Origin: Acidobacterium capsulatum ATCC 51196
GTDB lineage: Bacteria; Acidobacteriota; Terriglobia; Terriglobales; Acidobacteriaceae
DNA length: 64,000 bases
Assembly: GCF_000022565.1 (NCBI RefSeq)
Contig: NC_012483.1
Span: forward strand, 4,030,001 to 4,094,000
Reading direction: 5' to 3'
Shown here: positions 34,409-43,705 of the stretch, in pieces
Layout of the letters: every line of letters starts with the position of its first letter
How positions within the stretch are numbered: the first letter of the stretch is position 1
Program-made: the position numbers and the translations under genes
The notes under the pieces: model-generated
Database searches by the model: none
What the model was told of the DNA's origin: nothing
Seen by the model: the letters and a program-made list of their open reading frames with translations, nothing else

Positions 34409-34770
34409 TTGAGGACGTTGGGAGTGCGGTCCGCGATCTATGGGAGCCGCGAGGGTGTGGAGCAGGGGCTCACTATTCTGACTGAGCGGCCACTGCCCAG
34501 AGAGTTGCGAGAAGAGGTGATCGAAGACACTCTGAATGGATCTTCGGAGGCCGTAAGAGCGTGGCTCGATCACGGCATGCAGATGGATATTTCGAATCGC
34601 ATGAAGTCCGTCCAGGTTCCCGCCATCGTCATCGTGGGCGATGCTGACAAGGTAGAGAACGAGACTACCTTACGACGGGAACTCGGCAAGTGCATCCCGG
34701 AGGCGCGGTTTGAGGTTCCCGGTGTGCTTCGCAGGAGTCACCCCGGCAGCACAGATGGCACTCGCGTTGC
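34409..34770 (+). pseudogene. Remnant of an alpha/beta-hydrolase gene
   Basis: The frame reads as the C-terminal third of an alpha/beta-hydrolase: a helical cap segment, then VPAIVIVGDADKVENETTLRREL, which matches the beta-strand and acidic residue of the catalytic triad, then PEARFEVPGV. Just where the catalytic His loop (usually GVSHL) should follow, the frame is disturbed (VLRRSHPG). The nucleophile-elbow half is absent upstream, where cusA ends. It is therefore truncated at the 5' end and probably frameshifted at the 3' end. The rest of the gap to 34943 shows no supported gene. Confidence 0.6.
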
Positions 34771-34943
34771 TTCACACGATCGTCGCGGCTTCTGCCGTAA
34801 CAGTTCTGACCAGAGGTACGCATTTATCCTGGTAGCGGCGGGGTGGACAGCATACTTACTGAAACGACAATCACGTTTCTCGGGAATTACTTGTATTCCG
34901 AAGTGTCGATGTTCTTATGGCCTAAGAGGATGAGAGCCGTGTT

Positions 34944-36080
34944 TCAGATGCGGAGGAAGATACGCTTCCGGTACATAAGCGCGATCGGAATCAAGCAGAC
35001 AAAGACAAATGCAACGGAGTACAGGAGCGATGCCCACGCAGGCCAGGGAAGAACAACGAGAATGCGCAGATAGAGCCAGCGTTGCATCGTAAGATGATGA
35101 TTCAGATAAATTGCGCTCAAGGTAGACTGCAGAAGTTCCGCAAACATATATGCGGTAATGGGGTTCATTCCAAAAGCAAGCCAGAGATATAAGCCATTCC
35201 GATGCTTCCGGACCTCGGTCATCCAGAAGCAGAGCGCAAAGGCGAGAAGAGACCATCCGCCTGCATACAAGACATACGAACTGGTCCAGACCCTCTTGTT
35301 GATCGGGAACTCAAGCCCCCACAACGCGCCGGCCGTCAGAGCAATACCCGCTGCCGCCAGGAGCAGCATCAATTTCCTCCGTGGAGCTGCGGCGCTTCGC
35401 AACCATCCAGCCGTCATCATGCCGAGCAGCAGGGTGCCCATCGCCGGGATCGTACTCAACAACCCTTCAGGATCACGCGTGCCGGCATAGAGCCTACCCG
35501 GCAGCAGAAGACGATCCAGCCAGGCAACCAGATTGGCATTCGGGTCAAGAAAGGGTATATCTCTGCCGGGCAGGCCGTAGCCCGGTACGGGAACCCAGCG
35601 CATCAGCGCCCAATACCCAACCAGCGCCGTCGTAAAGAGCAAGGCCTGCAGCCAAACACGCCGCGAGAGCAGATACAAGAGGCTGCCGAAGAGATAGCAA
35701 ATCGCAATTCTTTGCAGCACGCCATAGATGCGCAAAGTGCCGAAGTGAAAATAAGGAAAACCGTTCACGACAAGCCCAAGTAGAAAAAGAATCACACTCC
35801 GCCGCAGGGCGTGAGCGGCGATCAAGAGTCGCGATTGCCCGCGGCGCAGCCGTGCTTCGGTGGAAAAGACCAATGAGATTCCAACCACAAAAATAAAGGT
35901 GGGGAAAACCAGATCGGTAGGCGTGAAGCCATTCCATTGTGCATGCTTGAGCGCCCAGAATGCGTGCGCCTCATCTCCATTGTTGTTCACGAGGATCATG
36001 AAAGCGATGGTGATCCCACGCAGCAAATCGATCGACACCATGCGTTTCGCATTCACTACCGTATCTTGATGCTGCTTCAT
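34944..36080 (-). CDS. HGSNAT-like membrane acetyltransferase (DUF5009 family)
   Basis: This 378-residue polytopic membrane protein has about ten predicted helices. The N-terminus SIDLLRGITIAFMILVNN, then GFTPTDLVFPTFIFVVGISL, is the conserved core of the heparan-alpha-glucosaminide N-acetyltransferase / DUF5009 family. In animals this protein moves an acetyl group from cytosolic acetyl-CoA across the membrane onto terminal non-reducing alpha-glucosamine. ATG 36080 was chosen because GAGAGG precedes it; a longer frame exists but overlaps the GH89 gene. It begins 12 bp after the GH89 stop on the same strand, so the two form an operon. Acetylation of a glycan amine in the periplasm is the likely role; the substrate is inferred. 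Confidence 0.85.
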   Translation of the reverse strand: MKQHQDTVVNAKRMVSIDLLRGITIAFMILVNNNGDEAHAFWALKHAQWNGFTPTDLVFPTFIFVVGISLVFSTEARLRRGQSRLLIAAHALRRSVILFLLGLVVNGFPYFHFGTLRIYGVLQRIAICYLFGSLLYLLSRRVWLQALLFTTALVGYWALMRWVPVPGYGLPGRDIPFLDPNANLVAWLDRLLLPGRLYAGTRDPEGLLSTIPAMGTLLLGMMTAGWLRSAAAPRRKLMLLLAAAGIALTAGALWGLEFPINKRVWTSSYVLYAGGWSLLAFALCFWMTEVRKHRNGLYLWLAFGMNPITAYMFAELLQSTLSAIYLNHHLTMQRWLYLRILVVLPWPAWASLLYSVAFVFVCLIPIALMYRKRIFLRI

Positions 36081-36091
36081 CGCTTCGCCTC

Positions 36092-38389
36092 TCAATGCTC
36101 CGTGTCGCCGGAGCGGCGATCTTCGCGCGCCATGGGACTGTCTTGATGCGTTCGCTGCCAGCTCTGTTTCCGCATTGCCGATGGAGCAATCCCCAGTGCC
36201 GTCGCTACCTGCATGGCGACGGACCATGAATCACCGCGCGCCTGGGTTGCGTAATGGGTCTGAGCACGGTTCCACTTCTCGCCGAATGCAAACCAGTCGA
36301 TGGGGTGAGGGGGCGTTCCGGTCTTCAAGGAGCGATCCAGATCATTGAAATAGATTTGCCAGCGCCGATAGTAATAGTCGCGGGTCAACCCAGCCCAGTC
36401 CTTGTTTCCATAATCCCGCAGTCCGGCCTCGCTGGCCGTGCGATTTCCCCAGGTGGTGAGAATCGATCGTGCATCGTAGTCAAGACGCCGCTGTTCCGTT
36501 GCAGTGGCGGCCCAGGGAGAGACAGCATTGAGCCACGGGCCAACCATAAAGGATGTGTTCGTAGCGAGCAGCTTGTCCTGAAGCATCATCATGCACAGCC
36601 ATTGCTTTTCAAGCGTTTCAAACCGGGCCTCATGACGGTGATCATAAGCGTCTTTGATTTCCGGCAGTGTCTTCCGGCTCCAGTTTGCGAGTGTTTGCCG
36701 TGCAACATCGACGAGATCATATTGATAGGTGGGCATTTCACGCATTCCAGGCGGCGCCTGCAGTAGTTCGGTGAGTGCGGCTTCAAACTTTTTCGGGTCA
36801 TAGCGGAGACGGTCAGGAGACCACGAAGATGCGGATACCGCATCGAGGCTTGGTTGCGCATCAAACAGGGACTCAGGGGGAGCATCGCGCTCGCCATGAT
36901 TTGAGACTCCATCGGCACGCGTTCCGTAGGCAGTTTCCATGAGGATTCTCCATGCGCGCCGGGTGTGAGGATCATCCATGCCATAGCGGCGGCGTGCATA
37001 TTCGCGGGACCAGGTGCGCAGATCTACAGGGGATGTTCGCCACGCCATTTCGGTGAAGAGGTCAAAAGCGGCAGGATTGTTGTCGAGCCCCTCGGAGAAC
37101 AGTGCTGTACCCTTCATGGTGCTGCCGGCGCGCAATCCCATGCGCGGCAGGCGCACGGCGTAGTCGTAAAGATTGGCTCCAAGGGTGGTGCGGCCGCCAA
37201 AGTCCCAGAGTCCGCCAAAGAGATATGCAGCTCCCATGAAATCCCGTTCGCGATTTTCGTGGGGAGTCCGTCCCTGATCGATATCGACGACAAGAAGATG
37301 AGAACGATCTACCGCTGATAGCAGAGCGCGTGACGGGTTGTTCTGCCACGCGAGCGTCATCCACATGGCTTGAGGGTGCGCGCGCAGAAGAGCTTTTTGA
37401 ATTGCTTTGGCTGCAGAGCTGACCGGCACATCTGCCGCCGAGCCTCCTTCCTGAAATAGCTCAATGTCATAGATCGAACTATCTCCAAATAGTTCTTGCT
37501 GGTGCTTGTAAAACGATGCGGCGACGGCGGCAAAGAGCGGGTCCCGAGGGTCCAGCCAAGCGGGCCGGCGGAAGCCATTCCAGTTGCCTTGCGGAATCAC
37601 ATGCGCGCCTGGGTGCCGCCGGGCAAAGTCCTCCGGCACCATTCCGAAGTATCCAGGAAAGACCGGCGTAATCCCGAGTTCGCGCAGCCGGCGAATTATT
37701 TGTTGGGCAGAGCGAATGCGCCGGTCAAGCAATGAGCGCGAGATGGGCTCATCAAAGCAACACAGATTGCCCATGAGTTGCCAGTTCTGGTGCGCGGGCT
37801 GTGTGATCCATGCTCGCATTTCCGCATCGGAATAGCCGAAGTCGCGAAAGGTTTCATAGAGTACGGCCTCCATCCCACGCTCCACCAGCATGGCGTTGAT
37901 GCCGCTGGCGGCAAATATGTCAATCTCGCGCTGCCACCGGGGCCAGCTCCAATAAGGCGTGGAGTAGCCATCGGTATTCTCATTCAGCGCGTAGCGATAA
38001 GGATACGGTGTCCTTCCTTCTATGACATGACGTGGTGCGGGCAGTGGTCCGCGCAAGGTGAGCTGATCGCCATTGGTCGATATCTGCAGGTGCGCCGTGT
38101 ACTTGAGATACCAGTTCACCGCAAACAAAGCCGCAACATTGCTGGTGGCTGCTACCACAATGTGTCCTCGCGTGCCGCAGATGCGAAATCGCTCACCGCC
38201 GCCTTTCCGCTGCAGCGGCAACAGGGTGATCTGCTGCTGCAGTGAGGGAATCAAACGGCGCAGCGCGGCCCGGGCTGGCTGGAGTGGAATCGCATCCTTA
38301 GCGGGCACGGCAATCGCAGGAGAAACGGCAAACGGAGAAAATGCAAGGGCAGCCAGCATGAACGCTGGCAGGAGCCGGAGAGGCGGCAT
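36092..38389 (-). CDS. Alpha-N-acetylglucosaminidase, GH89 (NAGLU-like)
   Basis: This 765-residue secreted enzyme has a signal peptide (MPPLRLLPAFMLAALAFSPF, ending around SPAIA), a short alpha/beta N-domain, and a TIM barrel with family motifs WSWPRWQREIDIFAASGIN and LVERGMEAVLYETF. The two catalytic Glu regions correspond to human NAGLU E316 (IYDIELFQEGG here) and E446 (LFSEGLDNNP here). A long helical C-terminal domain follows. It removes terminal alpha-linked GlcNAc. ATG 38389 was picked because it opens directly on the signal peptide. Operon with the acetyltransferase downstream; a TonB receptor gene lies 150 bp upstream. Confidence 0.93.
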   Translation of the reverse strand: MPPLRLLPAFMLAALAFSPFAVSPAIAVPAKDAIPLQPARAALRRLIPSLQQQITLLPLQRKGGGERFRICGTRGHIVVAATSNVAALFAVNWYLKYTAHLQISTNGDQLTLRGPLPAPRHVIEGRTPYPYRYALNENTDGYSTPYWSWPRWQREIDIFAASGINAMLVERGMEAVLYETFRDFGYSDAEMRAWITQPAHQNWQLMGNLCCFDEPISRSLLDRRIRSAQQIIRRLRELGITPVFPGYFGMVPEDFARRHPGAHVIPQGNWNGFRRPAWLDPRDPLFAAVAASFYKHQQELFGDSSIYDIELFQEGGSAADVPVSSAAKAIQKALLRAHPQAMWMTLAWQNNPSRALLSAVDRSHLLVVDIDQGRTPHENRERDFMGAAYLFGGLWDFGGRTTLGANLYDYAVRLPRMGLRAGSTMKGTALFSEGLDNNPAAFDLFTEMAWRTSPVDLRTWSREYARRRYGMDDPHTRRAWRILMETAYGTRADGVSNHGERDAPPESLFDAQPSLDAVSASSWSPDRLRYDPKKFEAALTELLQAPPGMREMPTYQYDLVDVARQTLANWSRKTLPEIKDAYDHRHEARFETLEKQWLCMMMLQDKLLATNTSFMVGPWLNAVSPWAATATEQRRLDYDARSILTTWGNRTASEAGLRDYGNKDWAGLTRDYYYRRWQIYFNDLDRSLKTGTPPHPIDWFAFGEKWNRAQTHYATQARGDSWSVAMQVATALGIAPSAMRKQSWQRTHQDSPMAREDRRSGDTEH

Positions 38390-38539
38390 CGTCAAAAATG
38401 TCCTGTGCTCGTGAGCAGGTTGGGCGGCAAAAGAAATGAGATTGCCGGGCGGAACGGAAATGTTCCCGGTTAAAGACAACTCTGCAGGTGTCATCCACTC
38501 TACTTTGTAGGTGGATGACACCCGCAGGTTGGGCATTCC

Positions 38540-41500
38540 TTAGAAGACGAAGCGGCCTGCAAGCTGCACAATTCGTCCGCCACGGTCTGCCGTCAGGTCG
38601 CCGAAGTTGGAGTCCCCAAGAGAGAATCCCGAAGGGGTTGTCGACTCGCTGGCCGCCATGAAGTTGGTTGTGTTCGTCATGTTGTAGGCTTCCAGCCGGA
38701 TATGAAAGGCTCTCTTTCCGCCGAGCGAAAATATCTTGGAAAGAGAAGCGTCATAGTTACGATATCCGGGTCCGAGCACAGTGTTGCGGCGAAGATTACC
38801 CACCGTGCCATTGGCTGCCTGCGTGAAGGCATTCACATTGAACCAATGGACAGCGCTGTTGTTCGGGTCCACCTTGCGCGGACCATTGTTGGCGTTCTGC
38901 CCGGCGACTGCGTCAGGGCGCTGACGGCAATTGCCACAGATGAAGCCGTTGTGGGCGCTATCGTAGTTCTGGTTCACGGTGTACCACGGCCCGCTTTCCA
39001 GAGTCAGAATGCCTCCGGTCTGCCATCCGCCCAGCAAGGCGTCAGCCACCCGGTTGAGGTGATTCCCAAATCGTTGACCGCGGCCGAATGGAAGTTGGTA
39101 AACAAACCCGGTCACCCAGCGATCCGCAATATCCCAGTCGGAGTTTCCGCGCTGCAAGGTGAGCTGCTGATAAGGATAGCTCGCCCGGCCATTGTTACCC
39201 ACGCTCAGTCCGGCGTTCGTGATGTCGTCGATGTCGTGGCTCCAGGTGAAGGCGCTGATCATCGTCAGTCCATTCCTGAAGTGGCTGCGAAACTTTACAC
39301 CCAGTGCATTGTAGGTGCCCATGCCCTGGTTCGATGGGCCTTGGATAGCGCTTCCGGCAATCAGATTTCCATTGCTGTCCACGCTCGGGAAGGGTTGCCG
39401 CTGCGCGTAGGGAACGGAGCCATCCACTGAGGGGGACGGGATGTTCCAGTCCTGATTCGTATACATGGAAGTGGTCTTCGATCCGATGTAAGAGATGTCC
39501 AGCGCGCTTTGGCCACCCAACTGCTGCTGAACGGTGACATTCCACTGCTGAAAGTAGGGTGTCTTGAGCGGTAGTTCCATCGCATAGAGCGTGGGGTCGC
39601 CCGGATTGGTGAGGGCATAGCTCGGAAAGCCGGTGGACATGGTCACCGTATTCACGGTTGCGGGATTGGAATTGGGAACCTGAAAACTGTCCTGCAAGAG
39701 GAACGGTGTGGAAAAGCCGGGGCTGGGCTCACCATAAAATCCCAGTTGCTCGGGACCATAGTAGAGACCGTAACCGGCACGAAAGACCGTGCTGGGAGTC
39801 ACGAGATAGCTGAATCCAAGGCGAGGGCCGAAGTCATGGTGGTCCGGCTGCACGCCAAAGTACCGGTTGGAGTGCGTGTCGAGCGTAATGATGCCCTTTG
39901 CAACTTGTGCCTGAGTGGCTGAGGGAAAAGACCCCGTATAGCCCGGAATGTGCAGCACATGAGTGATGGGGTCAAGCACAGAGCCGTGATTGTTTGCTTC
40001 CCACACCGGCGTCACATAATCCCAGCGCAGGCCCGCATCAATCGTCAGTTTGGTCGTCACCTGCCAGGAGTCTTCTGCAAACAGTGAATATGCGCGGCGC
40101 TGATAGTTGTTGGTATGAATGGCGGAGATGCGAGCCATCTCCGGCCGGTCAAGCAGGAAGTCGGCAAACGGGTTACCGGTTCCCGAGTCGGCGGTTCCGC
40201 TGGTGTAGTGAGCTGTGTAGTGACCATCAAAATCAAACTCGCCGTTGGGCGCAAACGAGCTGGCCGAGCTCTTGAAAAATACCCAGCGGTACATGCCGCC
40301 CAGCTTGATGGTGTGATGCCCCGTGGTCCAGGTGAAGGTGTCGGCGCCCTGATAGGTGCCGTTCAAATCCTGTTCGGAGTAGGCTCCGCCAAATCCGCTG
40401 AGATCGCTGTTCACAAAGCTGATCGTGGCCAGCCCCCCGGCCAGGCCGCCCTGCAGCGGAACGCCCGAGATGCCCACCTGCTGATTGACATTCTGGCTGC
40501 CGTTGGCCGGTGCGGTAATCCAGTTCAGACGCGTCCAGCCAAACCGCGCGTCGTTGATCATGCGCATGTTCAGCACGTGCGTCCAGCCCGCAACCACTCC
40601 CTGCGCATCCGCCATATTGCTGATATCACCGGTCAGCAGCGTGCCAGAGAAAAGTCCGACCTGCGGCAGACTCTGGTGCTGGTACTGATAGCGGCCAAAG
40701 ACCCTGTCATTAGCGCTGAACTGCTGATCGATGCGCACCGCAACGCGATTGTCGTCGTCATTGACGGGACTGTTGTGAAAGTAATTGGCCGAGCCGGATT
40801 GGGGAAGATTCGGAGCCGGGATAGCCGCGGCAATCTTCTGTGCAATGGGATTGATCAGATTTGCCGGAATGGTATTGTTCGCGAAGGGTTGATTTGTGGC
40901 CGGATTATAAATCGGGGCGTCGCCTTTGAAATCGCCCGAGGCTTCTGCCTGAGTCGGAATGAAACCACGTACCGGAGATCCCGGCGAGCGGTAGGGCTGC
41001 CGTTCAAAATCCACGAAAAAGAAGGTCCGGTCGTGTCCGTTATAAAGCTTCGGCAGCCATACCGGGCCCCCCAGTGAGGCGCCAAAGATGTTCTTCGTGT
41101 AGTCGGTTTTGCTGATGCCCTGTGCTTTGTTAAAAAAGTCGTTCGTATTGAAGTCGCTGGTCTGAAAGTACTCGTATCCTGAACCGTGAAAGTGATTGCT
41201 CCCTGATTTGGTGATGACGTTGATCACCGCGCCACCGTCCCGGCCAAACTCTGCAGAATAGGCATTCGTCTCGACCTTGAATTCCGCAATCGCATCCAGC
41301 GAGGGTTCAATGGCAAAGGTTCGTCCCTCGTTCACATTCTGGTCGTAGCTGTTGTTGTCGGTTCCGTCCAAGACATAATCGTTCTGATATTGAGAGATGC
41401 CGTTCGCCGAGAACCCACCGCTTGCCGTGTCGCGAGGGCCTGAAGGTGTCGTGTAATTCACACCGACCGTCAGCACCGCCAACCGGTTGAAGTCACGGTC

Positions 41501-41959
41501 GCTCACCGGCAAATCATTTTTGAGCACTCCGTGAATCGTTTGCCCGATCGACACATTTTCGGTATCGAGCAAAGGGGCATGAGCGGTGACAACCACATTT
41601 TGCTGCAGATTGCCGACCGAAAGCGTCACATCCACGCGGCTGTTCTGCTGAAGCTGAACCGTTACATGCTGAACGATCGTTGTCTGAAACCCCTTGCCGC
41701 TGACCGTCACCCGGTAATCGCCGGGCGCCAGAGGCGTCGCCAGCCACGTTCCAATGTTGTTGGTCCTGCCATGAAGTTGCGATTGTGTGCCGGTGTTGGT
41801 CACCACGACGGAGGCTGCCTTGAGGGCGGCTCCCGACGTATCCTTCGCGACCACGAGAATGCCGCCGGTGTCCTGTTGGGCAAATGCGCCGCAGACGGCC
41901 AATAAGAGGATGCACAGAAGAGAGCCATATCGCGTAAATCTTGTGCCTTGAGCTGACAA
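38540..41959 (-). CDS. Oar-like TonB-dependent receptor with carboxypeptidase-regulatory domain
   Basis: This 1139-residue outer-membrane protein has a signal peptide (about 1-28, ending AFAQ). A carboxypeptidase-regulatory-like Ig fold (about 32-115) contains TPLAPGDYRVTVSGKGFQ. A plug domain follows (about 120-290) with DNNSYDQNV and GRDGGAVINVITKSG, then a large beta-barrel ending in GRIVQLAGRFVF with a terminal Phe. It is expected to take up a large ligand, probably an oligosaccharide, using TonB. It is co-directional with the GH89 and acetyltransferase genes and divergent from the membrane regulator at 42365, which suggests a glycan-use locus. No SusD-like lipoprotein is present. Confidence 0.92.
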   Translation of the reverse strand: MSAQGTRFTRYGSLLCILLLAVCGAFAQQDTGGILVVAKDTSGAALKAASVVVTNTGTQSQLHGRTNNIGTWLATPLAPGDYRVTVSGKGFQTTIVQHVTVQLQQNSRVDVTLSVGNLQQNVVVTAHAPLLDTENVSIGQTIHGVLKNDLPVSDRDFNRLAVLTVGVNYTTPSGPRDTASGGFSANGISQYQNDYVLDGTDNNSYDQNVNEGRTFAIEPSLDAIAEFKVETNAYSAEFGRDGGAVINVITKSGSNHFHGSGYEYFQTSDFNTNDFFNKAQGISKTDYTKNIFGASLGGPVWLPKLYNGHDRTFFFVDFERQPYRSPGSPVRGFIPTQAEASGDFKGDAPIYNPATNQPFANNTIPANLINPIAQKIAAAIPAPNLPQSGSANYFHNSPVNDDDNRVAVRIDQQFSANDRVFGRYQYQHQSLPQVGLFSGTLLTGDISNMADAQGVVAGWTHVLNMRMINDARFGWTRLNWITAPANGSQNVNQQVGISGVPLQGGLAGGLATISFVNSDLSGFGGAYSEQDLNGTYQGADTFTWTTGHHTIKLGGMYRWVFFKSSASSFAPNGEFDFDGHYTAHYTSGTADSGTGNPFADFLLDRPEMARISAIHTNNYQRRAYSLFAEDSWQVTTKLTIDAGLRWDYVTPVWEANNHGSVLDPITHVLHIPGYTGSFPSATQAQVAKGIITLDTHSNRYFGVQPDHHDFGPRLGFSYLVTPSTVFRAGYGLYYGPEQLGFYGEPSPGFSTPFLLQDSFQVPNSNPATVNTVTMSTGFPSYALTNPGDPTLYAMELPLKTPYFQQWNVTVQQQLGGQSALDISYIGSKTTSMYTNQDWNIPSPSVDGSVPYAQRQPFPSVDSNGNLIAGSAIQGPSNQGMGTYNALGVKFRSHFRNGLTMISAFTWSHDIDDITNAGLSVGNNGRASYPYQQLTLQRGNSDWDIADRWVTGFVYQLPFGRGQRFGNHLNRVADALLGGWQTGGILTLESGPWYTVNQNYDSAHNGFICGNCRQRPDAVAGQNANNGPRKVDPNNSAVHWFNVNAFTQAANGTVGNLRRNTVLGPGYRNYDASLSKIFSLGGKRAFHIRLEAYNMTNTTNFMAASESTTPSGFSLGDSNFGDLTADRGGRIVQLAGRFVF

Positions 41960-42364
41960 GTCGTTCTCCTTGATGCGTACTGGTTCGGTGAGTCAGTTGG
42001 GGAAATTTGCGATCACTGGATGCCTGCGGAGAAAGCCGTTCCAATCCACTCCCTGGAGCGCGCGCTTCCACTGCGGTGCGGGCACTCAAGATGACGGCAA
42101 ATCTCTGCGGGACAGGCACATCATCAAACCACGCCCCGATAGCCGTAAGGTGTTTTCACCGTGGAGCCCTGCGGAGAGGAGTGTGAATAAAGAAGGGAAG
42201 TGCATCCAGAGGGTGCCAGTTGAGGATTGCCGGTAAGAATCAGGGGCTGCGAAACGGCAGTTTTAACGGTGTTTAAACCTGTACACCTGCATAATGAGAG
42301 TGTTCCTGCCGAGCAGGAACAGGAAACCACTGCGTGCCGTTGACCTGGCGGCCGCAGGCGATGG
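41960..42364. promoter_or_regulatory. Divergent promoter region of TonB receptor and membrane regulator
   Basis: This 405-bp region between divergent starts has no coding frame that I trust. It contains the 9-bp inverted repeat TGTTCCTGC-CGA-GCAGGAACA at 42301-42321. It also has an AT-rich block with GTTTAAAC (about 42269) and CATAAT (42292-42297), which could hold a promoter for the regulator gene. The inverted repeat lies 44 bp before that gene. Confidence 0.5.
42301..42321. promoter_or_regulatory. Candidate operator, TGTTCCTGC inverted repeat
   Basis: A perfect 9-bp inverted repeat with a 3-nt centre lies in the divergent region immediately upstream of the membrane-regulator gene. Its symmetry and position fit a dimeric regulator binding site; binding itself is not shown. 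Confidence 0.4.
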
Positions 42365-43705
42365 ATGAAAATGGCGTCAAATTCGCTGGAGATGCTGCCT
42401 TCGGCTGGCAACGGAAGCATCCTGCTTTCCGGCGATCCTCGCTGGCTGCTCGCGCAGCGCATTGCAGCGAGCGACATCTTCTCGAAGTCGGAATTCCTGC
42501 AGAAGTTTCTCCTTCACATCTGTGAGCTGCATCTGCAGGACAGGGACGAAGAAATCCGCGAGCAGAATATTGGTGTGCGCGTTTTCGGGCGAGCGCCCAG
42601 CTACAATCCCGGCGACGACAATATCGTCCGCAATTATGCTGTCCAGCTCCGCAAGCGCCTGAACCTCTATTTTGAGCGAGAGGGAAGCCAGGAGAGCTTC
42701 CGTCTTGAAATTCCCAGGGGAGCCTACATCCCCGTCTTCCATGCCCGGCCCTCGCTCGCCGGTCCCCAGCCCGCTCTGGCCGCGAGTGCCGAAGAAACTA
42801 CGCCGATTTCGCCAGCGCCCGGATCCCATCCACAAGTGCCCCCCGCCAGAAAAGACTGGCGGATGTTTTTAATCGGTCTCCTCTTTGCATCACTTCTCTG
42901 GGGCACATGCTGGCTCGCCTATACCTCTGCTTCTTCTCCGCCGGCTCCAAAAGTGGCCTCTCGCCCTTTGTGGGCAACCTTGTTTTCGAGAGGACACGAT
43001 ACGTTAATCGTCCCGGCCGACGCCGGTGTGGGCATTCTGCAAAATCTTTCCCAGCAGCCCGCTAGCCTCACCAGCTATTCCAACGGAGAATATCTCTCCA
43101 GTGTCAGGGTGAAGAATGCGGACCAGGGAAGCATCGACGACCTGCGCACTCAGCGATACACCAGCATGGTCGATCTGGACATAACAACCCGTCTCTCTCA
43201 TCTGCCCGAAGTTATTCCGGATCATCTGATCATCCGTTACGCCCGCGATCTTAGGATTGACGATCTGAGAGGCAACAATGTCATCCTTCTGGGAGCCATT
43301 CATACCGATCCGTGGATCAACCTTCTGCAGGCCAATCTTAATTTCAAATTTGTCTGCGACCGCCGCGTCAATGATTGCTATATCCTCAACACTCATCCGG
43401 CTCCCGGCGAACGGCCGCTCTATCGCAGCAATCTCAAGAGCCCCTATCGCGAAACCTATTCGGTTGTCGCATTGCTTCCCAACCTTGACCACACAGGCTG
43501 GATCCTTCTGATCGAAGGGCTCGACATGGCCGGAACCGAGGCCGCCGCCAATATCCTCATGAACGATTCAGCCATGCGACCCGTAATTCAGAAAGCCTTC
43601 ACCCGGAATGGAAAGCCCCGCGCCTTCGAGCTTCTGATCCAAACCGGCAGCCTCGAAGCCGAGGCTCTCCCCGCTGGGATCGTCGCCGAGCGATTCAGTC
43701 AATAG
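42365..43705 (+). CDS. Membrane-tethered winged-helix-like regulator (ToxR/CadC-like layout)
   Basis: This 446-residue protein has three parts. The cytoplasmic part (about 25-125) includes SEFLQKFLLHICELHL and EQNIGVRVFGR, then VRNYAVQLRKRLNLYF and LEIPRGAYIPVF. The last two resemble the recognition helix and wing of OmpR-type winged-helix domains. A Pro/Ala linker and one transmembrane helix follow (about 160-180, FLIGLLFASLLWGTCWLAY). A periplasmic domain of about 260 residues has C..(6)..C in VCDRRVNDC. I read it as a one-component signal transducer sensing a periplasmic ligand and acting on the divergent receptor-GH89-acetyltransferase genes. The DNA-binding call is structural inference from motif pattern, not a known-family match. 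Confidence 0.7.
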   Translation: MKMASNSLEMLPSAGNGSILLSGDPRWLLAQRIAASDIFSKSEFLQKFLLHICELHLQDRDEEIREQNIGVRVFGRAPSYNPGDDNIVRNYAVQLRKRLNLYFEREGSQESFRLEIPRGAYIPVFHARPSLAGPQPALAASAEETTPISPAPGSHPQVPPARKDWRMFLIGLLFASLLWGTCWLAYTSASSPPAPKVASRPLWATLFSRGHDTLIVPADAGVGILQNLSQQPASLTSYSNGEYLSSVRVKNADQGSIDDLRTQRYTSMVDLDITTRLSHLPEVIPDHLIIRYARDLRIDDLRGNNVILLGAIHTDPWINLLQANLNFKFVCDRRVNDCYILNTHPAPGERPLYRSNLKSPYRETYSVVALLPNLDHTGWILLIEGLDMAGTEAAANILMNDSAMRPVIQKAFTRNGKPRAFELLIQTGSLEAEALPAGIVAERFSQ

